The notes: generated by a model from the letters alone, not told the origin. A DNA stretch of 64,000 nt from Membranipora membranacea (GCA_914767715.1 OU612071.1:20396948-20460947), one strand, 5' to 3'; positions 23,366-35,419 are shown, numbered from the stretch's first letter. Numbers and translations: made by a program.

Positions 23366-23440
23366 CCAACATCATTGATGATATTACTTCCCTTCTGTTT
23401 CTCTTTTTTGTTATAAAAAAAAATTGTTTTCTGGCACTGA

Positions 23441-24557
23441 GTGCAAAACATTTCGGATGAGATGACTTTTGATGCCAATAAAAAGTATATATATATAAGC
23501 TACGGCAGGTCCGAGGAATTTCTGACTTATGCTCTCATCGACAGCATGTCCGACCGATCATATGTCAGCCGTCACCTGGTCGATAAGATAGGTGTATCAG
23601 AAAGCGACATAACACAAAGACCCACTGACCTTGTACACAATGGCACAACCAACCACTGTGGATTGTGAGCTGGTATCTGGATTAAAGATACGTGGTTATA
23701 ACCAAGGCCATACAGTTAAGCTTCCACTTATGACTGCCACTAAGAATGATATTCCCATCAACAGGAAGCACATACCCACTTAAGAAATGGCTGACAAATG
23801 GAAGCACCTTCGACTCGTATCTGATAAACTACCACCTCCCGTGGCTCTTGATGTCGGATTACTTCTTGGAGCCAAATGCAATCCAGCCCAGGTACCACTG
23901 GAAATTGTAGCCAACACACCCGATGAACCGTATGCCAGACGTACAGTTTTAGGATGGAGTATCACTGGAGGAAACAGCAATGCGACTTGTAGGACTGACA
24001 CTACTTACAGCCACCGTAAAATGACAAAGGAGGTACATGATTCTGAGACACCCCGCTCTTCAGTGATGTTTATCCCGCAACCTACACCAACACCACAACA
24101 GGTACTAGATATACTGGAGTCTGACTTCCAACCAACTAAAGAAGAGAAAGGAGTATCATTTGATGACAAGCTCTTTTTGACCATTCTCGATGAAGAAACC
24201 TTCCAATACGAAACTACTAAGCATATAATAATGCCACTACCTTTTAAACAAAGGCCAACCGGGTTTTGAAAAGCATCCAAAATGGCAGCAGAGTTCTGGA
24301 AGCGCGCGAAAGGTGAGAATATTCAGACGTTGCAGCAAAGACAGAAATGGGATGGGAAGAAACAGAACTTACAAGTGAATGATATTGTGCTGTGTAAGGA
24401 GGCAGACTCTCACCGGAGCCAGTGGCCACTTGGTAGGGTAATAGATACCATGCCAAGCACTGATGGATTGGTAAGGAAGGTAAGTGTAAGAATCGGCCAA
24501 GGTAAAGACACCTTTGAGAGACCTGTGCATAAAGTGTACAGAGCGGATGGTAAGTAA
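23441..24557 (+). pseudogene. Bel/Pao retrotransposon polyprotein remnant, internally deleted
   Basis: Three pieces of a Bel/Pao Pol protein lie in order. 23441-23668 is the retropepsin-like (A17) N-terminus: YALIDSMSDRSYVSRHL carries the active-site Asp in place of the usual DSGS. 23666-23995 continues as VSGLKIRGYNQGHTV and then KLPPPVALDVGLLLGAKCNP and PYARRTVLGWSITGG, the hallmark A17/DUF1758-type segment, with a TAA at 23780-23782. 24080-24269 leads into the RT (DDKLFLTILDEETF, IIMPLPFKQRP) and stops. At 24282-24557 the reading resumes with the C-terminal integrase-associated DUF5641 domain (KNLQVNDIVLCKEAD-like, WPLGRVID, KVSVRIGQGKDTFERPVHKV). RT, RNase H and integrase are missing, so the copy is defective. 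It directly follows the LINE 3' end. Confidence 0.82.
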
Positions 24558-24852
24558 GACAAACTCATACTAAAATACACCATTTATCGTAATTAAGAAT
24601 TATTACACTCATATATCTAACCACTGTAGGCCTACAGTGTACCCAACAACAAGAAAATCAAGGTATGTAATCTTGAACGAACAAAAAAAAACCAAATGAA
24701 TGCATGTCATTCAATATATATTTCATATCATTGTTAGAACATGACAAAATATGTTAGATAGGTAAGTGTTGTAGCCTTGGAGGATAAAACCAAAAATTTT
24801 AGCTCAATCAAATTATAGTTTGAAAGTTAATTTGCCTAACCTTCGGTGTCAA

Positions 24853-25160
24853 ATTAAAAGGGAGAGTGTAGAGAATTTCAACACACAAATTTTAACTTTA
24901 CCCAAAGTAATTACACAATTTTACTATTCAGAACCACAAGTTTGTGTAAATAATGAAACTTAGTATCAATAGCTCTTGAATAGTGGTCAGTGAATCAGAC
25001 ATAGATGTTTTGATAACTGTAGTATAGATAATCCTTTATTTTGAGTTGATAGGCTTCACATTATGATACACCACAAGCTGTTGCCCCAATTCAATTGTTA
25101 GTTTTAGAGAAGATGGCACACCGAACAGCTACATTTTCCTCTCAAACTTTTTCTATCACA
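24853..25160 (+). mobile_element. Polypurine tract and probable LTR of the Bel/Pao element
   Basis: AAAAGGGAGAG immediately precedes TGTAGAGAATTTCAACAC, the usual polypurine tract followed by a TG-initiated LTR, 300 bp after the DUF5641 stop. The right limit is uncertain. TGG occurs near 25172, followed closely by an ATG reading frame, which would suit an LTR/PBS boundary. Confidence 0.5.
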
Positions 25161-25182
25161 TACACATACACATCTGGTCAAA

Positions 25183-25640
25183 ATGTTGGACCAGTTTCGA
25201 GGCAATCTGGAGAAAAGGGAAACGAGGGTTGTTACAACTCGAGGATAAAGAACTAAAAGTAGATGACCGGTAAAGGAATAAAAAAGATAGTAGATGAGAA
25301 AAGGAGTGCTGAGATTTGGGCTGCTCAAGAGTGAGAGAGCAAAATCAGAGAGGCAATAGGCAAAAGCCAAGGACCATTATAGAAAGCAGGGAAATAAATG
25401 GCAGAGGAAACAAACCTCAGGCAAGATTTTACTAACATGGAATAACTACACATGCCAATAGAGAGGAATGGGCAGGTATCAGTGCAGCATGATTCTGAGC
25501 TGAAACCATACAGGAAGTCCCAGAATGCATCTTGTCAAGCTCCAGCTGCTCTAGAGCCGAGGAGAAGACCTGAAATGACTAGTTTGTCAATTAGCTCCAA
25601 GGCTTAACATCTTAGGAGTGGGCGACCCTCAAATAAACAA
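25183..25640 (+). pseudogene. Possible degraded gag of a second Bel/Pao unit
   Basis: ATG near 25183 opens MLDQFRGNLEKRETRVV. Shifted frames then give GIKKIVDEKRSAEIWAAQE and PIERNGQVSVQHDSELKPYR, charged and helical like retroelement gag but riddled with stops. If correct, the LTR at 24.87 kb is shared by two units. Weak evidence. Confidence 0.25.
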
Positions 25641-26570
25641 TCAAATTGGGTCTGACTTTGTGATTGGCTCCAAGACAGAAGCAATATAAAAAAGACATAT
25701 GTCTTTCAATAATAATCAATATTATTCTATTAACCATTATTCTTATATGGGGTTAAGAAAATACAACAAAGCAGGGTTGACATTCACTATTTGCTCCAAC
25801 CTATTATGCCCCTATAATCGGTGGCTTGAATATTCAGAAATCACACTTATGTCTGTCTTTATTGTAATAGAAGCTGTCTTCGGATGTTGGTTTTCTCATC
25901 TTGATTTCTTGGATGCTGGCAAATCATCAGAAGGAGAGACCTGCATCCCCATCATGTATGAAGTATGCGCGAAGAGCATAGGGATTTATGCCCCAGCGAT
26001 GAACCTGTCGGAGATCCCCGATGCCGTTATCACGACAGTGGTAACATTAAAAAAACTACCTAGTAGTGCGAACTCTACCATGAACATTTTAATTTGTTCG
26101 TAATTATTTTTTGACCTTAACAGCGGCAAGCTACAAACAAAGCCTTCTTGAACAGATAGGACCAAAATGAATTTATTGAGGAGGCGATGGAAAATATCTC
26201 TGTCAAATTTCACTCAATTACTGGTTTTGTGGAACTAAACCAAATAGGACGCCCTTAGTGGGTATGGGCAGACATCATTGTATCATGATTTATCAGAATA
26301 TACTAATTATGTGGTAACAATGCGGGATTTCCAGATGTGCTCAAATAAGTATAAACGAAAGAAACTATACTCTAGACAACACAGATGTGTATTTCTGTTA
26401 GCTGCCTTCCATGTAAATTTTGTAATACATTTTAACAACCTTTACAGCTAATAATAGCAAAAAAATCAAGGATAGAAACACACAAAAAACTTTCGCATCA
26501 TATCATTTTTCTGATCAATACACTGGCATAAAAAAAAGTGTTTTGGTAAACCATGAAAGCTGCGGAAAAG
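25641..26570. other. No gene supported
   Basis: A 134-codon open frame at 25699-26103 has no recognisable domain, codon pattern or splice context. The rest is AT-rich. Confidence 0.4.
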
Positions 26571-26574
26571 AAGA

Positions 26575-26865
26575 CTTCAAACCGGTGTTTGATGACCGAC
26601 CCTGTCCTCTACCTAGGTAGGATAACGTTTAGAGCAAGACAAAAAATTTTGAAAAGCTGCAAATAAAATATGCTCAGCTGTCAGGTTATAAATGACAGGA
26701 AACCTTGAAAATAAATCTTTGGGTCAGTCATGTGGGTAGAGGCCAGAGACCAGTCTTTGTTGATCATCAATGTAGATAGGTATGATGATATAATGAGAAA
26801 TCAGAAGGGGGTGATGCATGGATCAGTAGTCATTTGGTGTATGTATCGAAACAGCTAAGAATATT
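26575..26865. repeat. Dispersed repeat family C, copy 1
   Basis: Shares with 33065-33357 and 37850-38125 an ordered set of motifs: CTCAGCTGTCAG, GGGTCAGT, GAGACCA(G/A)TC, GTAGA(T/C)AGGTATGAT, ATAATGAGAAA(T/C)CAGAAGG and TGTGTATGTAT. Non-coding. Confidence 0.65.
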
Positions 26866-26871
26866 TATCTT

Positions 26872-28527
26872 AGGGGAAAGGTTGGAATATAATCACAATC
26901 CTTAGTCTGCGATATGATTGGGCCCAATATCTACATTTATGATACTGTGTTCACATTGCTGTTTATGGGAAGTTCTCTGCTGACTCAGAGAAATTTACAG
27001 CCTTGGGTTGTTAGGTGTTACATAAATAATATCATCATAGAGTTATCATTATAAAACTCTGTTTAAATAATTGAAGAGACACAACAGTTTGTATTTTTTT
27101 CATTTTTGTCAGCAAAGAGACAATTTGGCTTAGTGGTGCACGGCAATAAGTTCATCAAAATAGAGTTGAACTCCGTAAAAAGAGACTGGACAAATCAAAG
27201 ATTTGTTTGATGTCTAACCACAACACTGAAGGACAAAATTTGTGGCTCCACAACAACACAGCGAGCTCTAGATCCTATCCAGATACCACGGTCTATGGTA
27301 CCCACGAGGAACTACCAGAGACAGGTTATGGATTATTTCCTATGATCACTTCAAGTGCTTTCGAAAGTAAACGCATCGACACAAAGTATTCAGCTACGGG
27401 TGTACCAAAATGAATCCGTAGCGCAGTTACAGCTTCGCAGGTAAAGCTTCGAAGGTAAAGCTCTCGGACTTATTTTAATTGTATCGAAAAATTTTAGTAA
27501 TATAGATAATATATTGTTACTGTATTGACAAAACATACAGCAGTGGCCATCAATATGCGATTTTATTACTTAGCACTCATAGTTCACATGACCATGTTAC
27601 TTTTTATCCAATTAACTCGTTTTTGTTCACTATTTGGTTGACAAATATTACCGACAGCGGTATACATTTTATGTTTTTTATTCCCATTTTGGGCATGAAT
27701 CATCTTTAATCTTCTATGCCCTAGCTTTGATCAACAGTTTTTGCATGAGAGTTCCAACCGACAAGCAGAATTCTCTCTGATCTGAATAGAATCTTATATT
27801 TCTGCTGTAATTACACGACAATGTGATCGGAATAATGTTATCGATATTTTACTGGCATTTTACAGGGCCTTGGAGCCAAGTTTCTTTAACTTACTTCAGA
27901 AATAATGTAAGTACATTTTATTATAGCGTCATTATTGTTTTTACTTGAACTTAATCTTGGGATGTCGGAGTTACAGTTTTAGTACCAGTTCTTTATCGGT
28001 TGGTTAAATCGGCTCATAATGTGTAATAATTAGTAATACCATTATTATAATTATCCTTATTCCTTGCAGATATATATACAACGTATCAAGATAATATGTA
28101 GAAGTATCTGGCTACGTGCCATATCCGGCAGTAGTTTTAATGTAAGTTCAGATAATATTATTGCATTTAAGAACTGTAATTAAAATCTTTTTAAAAATGT
28201 TGAATTGTAAATTTTCAGATCATGGTTATAAATTGTAATAGATTTCTATTTAAATTTCTTGCTTTTATTTGTCTTCATTGTCATAATTTTAGCACGATAC
28301 AGTAATAAATGTCGAAGAGTTTACTACTGGTCAGTTGATTCCTACCGCCTGTTGGTACTATACCAATACAATTATTTTCATTTCAATTTTCGATATTTCT
28401 ATTATTTGAAATCAATTTCTTACTGCAGCTGAATTATCTGTTTTATAATGTTTTGTAACTATTATAATTTGGGAATCATTTGTACTAGGAATAAATATTA
28501 TAAAAATTATGTAAGCCCTCACTATAC
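26872..28527. repeat. Dispersed repeat family D, copy 1 (long, with internal insertion)
   Basis: 26872-27490 aligns by eye with 36447-37060 (TTAGGGGAAAGGTTGGAA, TGTTCACATTGCTGTTTATG, TCATAGAGTTATC, ACAACACTGAAGG, GATTATTTCCTA, GCACATCGACACAAAGTATT-like end). The terminal block 28360-28527 aligns with 37262-37423 and both stop sharply after TATGTAAGCCCTCACT. Between the blocks copy 1 has about 870 bp and copy 2 about 200 bp. No intact gene lies within; short frames inside are incidental. Confidence 0.65.
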
Positions 28528-28969
28528 ATATATAGGGCACTACTTTTTGGAGAGTCCTTAAGAGCGTATGATGTTTCTTTTGAGCTATCACTTTTTCACA
28601 GAATATATATCTCCATTTGTATGGAATAGGCGCCTATAGGGCTAGCTGTCAGAGGCTACAGATTAATAAATAAAAAAAACCCTAAACAAACAGTTGAAAT
28701 CATTCCCTTATTAAAGATTGTCTGAATCTGGCATAATCTAAACTAGCCCGAATCTGTACACTTGGGAGGATTGGTTGTCCGTATATTATTTGAGGGGATG
28801 GATATAAGGAGGATACCATAATATTATTACTGCAACTATTTTTTTATATTTAATAGTTGTCATTATTTTGCACTATAAATTATATAATACCAGATTTGAA
28901 GTTTTAACAGTTTTTTTCCAACAAATATTCGGATACAACATGTCTAATCTATGACAATCTCATCTGCCT

Positions 28970-29345
28970 CATCTCATAGAAAATGTACGGAACAACTTCA
29001 AGAACAACACTTTGTCTATGGGTGGTGTTGACATGGGCAGGGAACATTTGGTGCAGTCCTCTGAGTTTGACAAGTAAAATCGCTGAGGTTGGCACCTAAA
29101 GTCACAAAAATCCTACTTACATCACAGCATTCAAGTAAATGAGTGTAAGTTTAGCAATTCAGGTTATGAGTCACAGTGTTGCTGCCGGTATATCCTCAAG
29201 CGCATGTGAGTATATTCATTGTATCACTCTAAAATTTTATATGGTTATTACAGGGAAGTCAAAGGAACCAATTGTTCATGATCAAGTGAAGAAACCAACT
29301 GGATCCTCAAGCGCATGTGAGTATATTCTTACGGAACGCTGCGGT
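28970..29345 (+). other. Exon-like segments upstream of the DUF4806-like gene, with a duplicated donor region
   Basis: Segment 28980-29075 reads ENVRNNFKNNTLSMGGVDMG and then REHLVQSSEFDK before a stop. The 25-nt segment TCCTCAAGCGCATGTGAGTA plus TATTC occurs at 29191 and again at 29305, each time placing a GTGAGT donor after an exon-like stretch. The second follows a CAG acceptor and SKEPIVHDQVKKPTG. These may be 5' exons of the gene at 29978, but no single frame links them. Confidence 0.3.
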
Positions 29346-29977
29346 TGTAAAAAAATAAGACTTTTTCAATATCAATGATTCATATAATTAGATAAGAGAA
29401 GCTGTGTTATTAGACTCTATCCTCAGTGAAATGAAGGAATGTGTTTGAGGCCTAGCATGATTCAAGGCACATTTAAACAGACCAACAATTTTGGGGTTAA
29501 GAATAATGTAATATCCTATATATTACACAGACAGGGTGCAGTTTTTCAACAACACTATAAATATATGTTTATTTTACTTACTCTGTATTTCTCTATATTG
29601 AAGCAAACATTCAGAGGCTCATAGCAAATTCGGACAACTTTTCTCATGTGGAGACTGCGCCTCTGAGTCCAAGACATTAGTAGAGGTAAGTTGAGCTCGT
29701 GACAATCAGTGGCACAAAAGAGTGGCATCGTTTACTCACATTGATGACAGTTGTTGCTGTCGGAATATATTTGTAATTTTGATAAACCTTTATCAAATCT
29801 AGCATACCTGTTTATATTTTTATATCCCTGTAAATATTTCCTAATTGATTTTGAAATCCCAGCAATCTTTCTGTTCATTCTAATAGTGTTAAAAGGGAAC
29901 TCTTAACCCCACAACTCATTTAGACCTAGTGATATAAATAATTTCCTTGTTACTCATTTATTGTAGAAACAGAAATA

Positions 29978-31983
29978 ATGAACAGCCTGCAAAGGATAGA
30001 AGGTAAGGCAAAATTTGTAAGACTCGGGAGAAGTGGCTGCTTGGGCTATTTGTCCCCAATAAGATGTCAGTCAATGCGTATTTAGGTGTTTAGAGCTGCA
30101 CATACCTATATTGTAGGCCACTAACAGTAACCCTGGAAAGCTTTTATTATGGTTATCACTGTCATATCGTATCGTGATCATATCGTTTTTATTTCTCAGT
30201 AAAATGTTCACATAGTTTTGGGTCAGCATCAAAAATGTTCAGTATTTAATTTAGTAGAGTGAACTTTTTGGCTGATTTTCAGGTATGAGAAAGAGTCTAT
30301 AAATCAGGTTTATTTATTTTCTAGATTGGGTTAAAAGCATTGACCAGAGACTGCAGGCGATGGCAAACGGTGCATCAGAAACCAAGCAGGATCAGTTTAA
30401 CGACTATTTTCTAAACCCAATGGAAAGTGTGGGTGAATTTGATGGTTTTGAAGGGGAACTGGTTGGCGACAAAGCTAAACGTAACAGATTTGTAAGTACT
30501 TGAGGAATTGAAAAAAGAGATGCCGAATGATGCCATGAACTAAGGGGTAAATGGGGATAAATATGGCAAAAACTGATGGTAGTCAGTGATGGATACTGTC
30601 TCTACTCATAGGTTTGGCGAGTTGTTGTGAAATGTACGGAAATAATCTAAGCGAATTTTTCTAATACCAATTTGATCACCTATTAATAATTTGAGATGTT
30701 AACTAATTTTTGGCGCTGAGAAGCTTTACAAATACTTACAATGTCACTTGTTCCATCAGATATAGACGTGTCGGTAAGTCCCTAGCAGGCACTTAGTAAA
30801 GTATGATAATTATTTTGTCTGCATTTTTTAAGATAAGATACATCAAAACCATTGGCGGCAAATCGGCAGATGAATGTGTTCTCAGGTCCATGAAGAAGAT
30901 CGGATCAAACATGGTTTGGTCCGACTTTTCTCTTCATGTAACTGAGACAAAAAGAGCCTTTGGTGCAACACGAATATATCACGGAATAGGCAGTAAGTAA
31001 ATATGCATACACTTCGAGCTTCAGATTGTATAACTTGAAATATTGGAATGCAGTGCAAAGTCACATGCTTGTCAGTTGTAAACATTGAAACATGCATTTA
31101 TTGATTGGTTGTAAAATACAAAGTATTAGCCTTCATAAACTCAAGCAAGCTACTTGACTTGAGTGTTTTACAAGGATCAGTTGTACGTTATTTCTGAATA
31201 AAAAACTGAAATCCGTTCCATCAACCATGCATAAATAGCCATATATGCTTGTTCAGGGTCAGGTCCCCTAATCTATATAATATATTTCAGTTGTTGTTTA
31301 TAATGTTATGGCTTAGTTTTCATTGCGCAAAACATTCAAGTAATGAGCCGCTGTTAGATAATATTCCATCCAGGAGAAGTTTTCTGTCATGTGAATGAAA
31401 GTTGAGGGAAGTAAGACTTTGATTTAATTTATCATATTTATCAAATTGATATTCTATTGTGTTGTAGGAGCACTGATACAGCAGAGTTTTACCCAGAAGG
31501 AGATAGATCTGAAAATAGCTGACGTACTGACGTACCAAAAGGGTGGCAAAAAATACAAGGTAACTTGTTTGAAAGACTTGATATTTATGATAAGAGTTTC
31601 CTCAATTAAATATTCATAATCCTATACACGTTTGTGTGCAAATATTTTGGCAAGCATTAGTAATTTCAAAGGAGTGACTTTTGGATCACCAATTGTTTTT
31701 TTGACATTTGGCATTTTGGAATTAAATTTTACTGGGAGTTGTAGTGACACTGAAAAAGGGCAGACAACTCGGTATTCACATAATATACCTTTTCTCACAT
31801 TGTCCCTTACCACTTAAAAATATTTACTGAATTTTTTTTTAATTCTTTCATTATCTAACAATCTGAAGTGGAATTTATTGTGAATATAAATATAATATGT
31901 CCCTTTACTACTATCTGTTACAGCCTCCGTCTAACAGGGCTCGAAAAGAATCAACAAGGTGTTTGGAAGATTCCGATGGATAG
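29978..31983 (+). CDS. DUF4806-like domain protein, five exons (C-terminal part)
   Basis: Exons: 29978-30002 (from the first ATG; could extend 5'), 30325-30491, 30833-30992, 31468-31559, 31924-31983. All introns are GT-AG, phases are consistent and the reading ends at TAG, giving 167 residues from this ATG. Exon 2 reads DWVKSIDQRLQAMANG and ends GELVGDKAKRNRF. Exon 3 reads IKTIGGKSADECVLRSMKKI then WSDFSLHVTETKRAFGA. Exon 4 reads QQSFTQKEIDLKIADVLTYQ. This order (a GG turn, a helical block, a Trp strand, KxAF, then a TxxEIxxxIxxxL helix) resembles DUF4806, a domain found in many invertebrate proteins, some TE-associated. The molecular function is unknown. N-terminal exons may lie upstream (29.2-29.7 kb). 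It is flanked by dispersed repeats, so a mobile origin is possible. Confidence 0.6.
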
Positions 31984-32560
31984 TTCTCAAATTCCTCCCA
32001 GTTCCCGATATTAAACTCTTTAATCTTATTCCCTTATTTTCAAAAGTTTTTGCATCATTTTAATGGTAATTGAATGCCCCATGCACTGCATCAGATATTA
32101 AAACTTATTTTGACACCTTTTCTAGTGGTTATTAACTAATTAAATGCAGAATTATTACATGTTGATTTTCAAATTGATCTTTTAAGATGTTATGATCTTA
32201 TTGTGTTGCACACTACTTGTCTTTGATACAGAGTTCAAGAAATTATCATTTCGATTTAATTCTTGACAATTAAAGAATATGCATAGACAGCTCAAATTCA
32301 ATTTTGATAATAGACTATCATGCCCAGTATGAAATGATGGGAATCTCACATGAGGTTGCTGTTGTAGCCGTCGCCATAAGATTAGCATGACCTTTTATGC
32401 AAAGGTCACTATAAGTGCATTAAAATATGTTTTGTTGTAATACTATGGCCATATTGCCAAAACATTACTATGCCATATAAATTGGCTTCCTCTTACGGAC
32501 AAAACTGCACCACCATTCTGTAATGTTATTTCATAACAGTTTTATAACATCGAAATCTCT
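31984..32560. other. No gene seen
   Basis: AT-rich 3' flank of the DUF4806-like gene; nothing recognisable. Confidence 0.4.
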
Positions 32561-32569
32561 TGTCACCTG

Positions 32570-32765
32570 GCAATACTATAACGTTATCGAATAACGTTCT
32601 AACGTTGTTGGTAACAACATTTGATAGCTGTGAATCAATAAAATTTGAAATAACATGACCATAACGTTAAAACGTGTCCACAGTTTTCGCAATTAAAACA
32701 TCACACAAAAACGCTCTGGCGAGAAATCTTGAAGGTTATAGCAACGTTATCATCCTGGTATAGGA
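32570..32765. repeat. Cluster of AACGTT palindromes
   Basis: AACGTT appears five times in about 180 bp (in ATAACGTTATCG, GAATAACGTTC, CTAACGTTGTT, CATAACGTTAA and GCAACGTTATC). Surrounding DNA is poor in CpG. Probably a piece of a repeat. Confidence 0.4.
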
Positions 32766-33064
32766 ATGTTGGCCGTTTTCTGGGTGGTAACATAAGTGAA
32801 ACTACGTAAGAGTGAGGAATCCACCATCAACTACATATCCATTTTACAATGATTTGTTCGACTTTCTAAAAGTTAAATCAACAGCGGCAAGCACACAAGC
32901 GTTCTCAAACTAGTACAGGTCCTAGATCGGTATATGGAGGAGACAATGAAAAAGCTTTCTTCTATAAAAAAAAACGCAAATTCTATTTCCACTCAACTGG
33001 AGCAAACAAACTAAAACAAAATATGACAGCCCAAACTATCATATCATGAAAAAAAGTAAAACTT

Positions 33065-33357
33065 GAGTTTGATGATCAGGCATGTAGGATGGACCGGTCA
33101 ACAACCTGGGAAGTAGAACATACGGAGTAGATAAAAAAACCTCAAAAAGTTACAAATGAAGTAAGCTCAGCTGTCAGATCAAACATCCCAGTACTTTTTA
33201 TGACAGGAAGTACTGGTAAACAAGTCCCGGGGTCAGTTGTGCGAGTCCGGACCGGAGACCAATCTTTTTGATCGTCGATGTAGACAGGTATGATATAATG
33301 AGAAACCAGAAGGATATGAGACAAGATTCAGTAGCCATTTTGTGTATGTATGGTAAA
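33065..33357. repeat. Dispersed repeat family C, copy 2
   Basis: Same ordered motifs as copy 1 at 26575-26865 (CTCAGCTGTCAGATCAAACA, GGGTCAGTTGTGCGAGTC, GGTATGATATAATGAGAAAC). Confidence 0.65.
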
Positions 33358-33670
33358 AACTAAGACATGGACCCTGTAGTGTTTTCAGATATTATTATTA
33401 AAATTTCCCAAATTCAGTTCTGCTAACTTGTTTACTGTCACCTTGTTGCCAGTTTCAGTTTCGATCCATGTAAATGAGTGAATGAAATGATATATCTTTT
33501 TGGAGATGGTATAACAATGTATTATTCACTTCAAAGTTGATATGAAAACAAGGCTTCCATTATAAAGAAGACTATGTTGCTGGGAACTTTGCTGATAAAC
33601 CTATTAGACAGGTCACTAAATGAGACACTAGAATTGAGGCAACTGATTGTGGCTGACGCTACGCCGCTCA

Positions 33671-34042
33671 AGGCTGGTCCACATTGTCCGAGATGACATT
33701 GGGATGCCAGATTCTGATCGCAGTCGGTGCCAGACTCCTCTATGTCTTATGTTCACATTGCCAAACTAATACAGAAAATCAATTAGGTTTTTCCTCTGGG
33801 AAAGTGCTAGGATAATAATGATAATATGAGTATCTATATTATTGTCTAGGATCATCCCAGATAGTTCAGGTTGTATTCACATAGAACACAGATGTAAAAT
33901 GAGTCGGGGTCAGTATCTGGAAAGTCTGACAATTGCAAACTTTCCAGATCCTGACCCAGACACATTTTTATTGCTAGGATTATGTTATTTTCCTGTTCAC
34001 ATTGACTGGAATGGCTGTATGGGCCAATTTGGACCAGCCTAA
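33671..34042. mobile_element. Foldback MITE
   Basis: The left end CAAGGCTGGTCCACATTG is inverted at the right end (CAATTTGGACCAGCC). An inner hairpin pairs ATCTGGAAAGT with ACTTTCCAGAT near 33917-33952, and TTCACATTG occurs in both halves. Non-coding. Confidence 0.55.
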
Positions 34043-34049
34043 ATTGTGA

Positions 34050-34830
34050 AGTAGCAATGGTTTTATCATTGAATCACAGTCCTCAAACCAGGTTTTTAAT
34101 TCATAATTTACTTGTGTCTACAAATAGATATCACCTCAATAATTTCTTTCAACATTATCCCGATTATCCCAACATTGGCAGAGTGTTGGCCCAATATTGT
34201 TTGGTTGTTGGGCAGCCAATATTTTGCAGGGCAGCATATTTTAACCCAGATATTATTAATCAACCTGAGCTGATGTGTATTTCAGTGGTATTTACATAAA
34301 GCCAAAAATACCTGACAATGCATTAGATCAACCATCTGCTAGCCTGTCAAAGAAATGCAAAACGTCTTATAATGAGGCTGAATGACGCAGAAGGGCACAC
34401 CATCTTACACTAGATTCAACAATAAAAAAACACAATATAAAATGCTTGCAAGTTCCTGGAGCCTATAAGTGAAAGACTGCTGATAGCTGACACAGATGAG
34501 AGCTTTTATACTGGGCTACCATACTAAAAAAATGCTTCGAAGCTACCATGATATCCTTTCAATTGGCCAAAACAGGAAGGGGTAACTCCATACAAACTAA
34601 ACAAACAAACGGCCTCAAGGGGGTCAAATATCCGGCAACTTGATGACTACTCATCATGGTTTATATGACCCTGCAGAAAAAAATTGTGAAATTTTCAACG
34701 GCAACTGGCATTATAAAGAAAAGAAAAGGGTAATAATTAATAACAGGACAAACTCGGCAAAAAACCAACTGATGGATTATACCTTCACAGTCAAATAAAG
34801 AAAAATCAAAATTGCAGTGGTATAACCGCA
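34050..34830. other. No gene; possible further repeat sequence
   Basis: AT-rich. Around 34150-34250 there are inverted CCAACATTGGC/GTTGGCCCAATATTG motifs. No coding support. Confidence 0.3.
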
Positions 34831-34837
34831 CAGAAAT

Positions 34838-35035
34838 CTTGATGAATGACTTGATGACTACATTTCACTCCATGCCAATGTTTGCGGAGTCATGACAGGC
34901 AACTGATATGATAAAAACAAGCAAATTCGAAAAATAAAACCAGCTCTAGTGGAAAAAATCCCAAAACTACATTGACATAGGAAATTAGGGTGGACGGTGT
35001 CCTTCCAAGGATGGCTCCAGTACCCAAGTCAAACT
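34838..35035. repeat. Dispersed repeat family E, copy 1
   Basis: Shares AATCTTGATGAATGACTTGA, a TGATATGATAAAAA segment, a GCAAAT motif, and GGTGTCCTTCCAAGGATGGC (GGGTCCTTCGAGGATGGC in copy 2) with 39905-40130. Confidence 0.55.
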
Positions 35036-35197
35036 CTCTGATATTTTTAACAAACTTATTCAGATAGACTAAGTTGAAACATCTCGTTAGATTGGGACTA
35101 ATTCATCTTAATTTAACATTGTGAATCTTCATTATCATAATATTACTACATTCTGAGTAAATACAAAGAAAAATATTTAATCAACGCCTCAGTTACA

Positions 35198-35415
35198 AGG
35201 TGTTCACACAGATTTCTAAAAATCACTTTCCTCAGATAAGATACTTCAGTCTACAAACTGATAATTTATACAGTGCCAAAATAAATCATAGACATCACAT
35301 CACACATTGCTGACATACTTCATCAAAATTCATCATCTAGATATGATAAACGCCGTCCCCATTGATTATATGCGCAACGTTCTACTTGGTACCCTGCGTC
35401 CACTCTTGAACATCT
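35198..35415. repeat. Dispersed repeat family F, copy 2
   Basis: Counterpart of 11630-11838 with the same motif order. Upstream similarity (CATAATATTACTACATT) also extends to about 10870. Confidence 0.6.
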
Positions 35416-35419
35416 GAAC

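Larger units (their letters stand above)
14440..23430 (+). mobile_element. Near full-length non-LTR retrotransposon (Jockey/CR1-like group), split by a nested element
   Basis: Contains ORF1 (14807-16387), the ORF2 endonuclease part (16384-17054) and the ORF2 reverse transcriptase part (about 21292-23365), followed by a short 3' UTR with an A-run near 23417-23425. The 5' limit is estimated from the end of the flanking repeat and the onset of A-rich leader. The 4.2-kb insertion at 17055-21285 is flanked by AAATGT on both sides. Removing it with one copy of the flank makes ORF2 continuous (915 codons including stop). Two ORFs overlapping at ATGA, an APE endonuclease and a YADD reverse transcriptase place it in the Jockey superfamily. 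The clade (CR1, L2, Daphne or Crack) is not settled. Confidence 0.85.

Noticed and set aside
25699-26103. 134-codon open frame as a gene
   Set aside because: No domain, no splice context and no similarity I recognise. The AT-rich setting yields such frames by chance.
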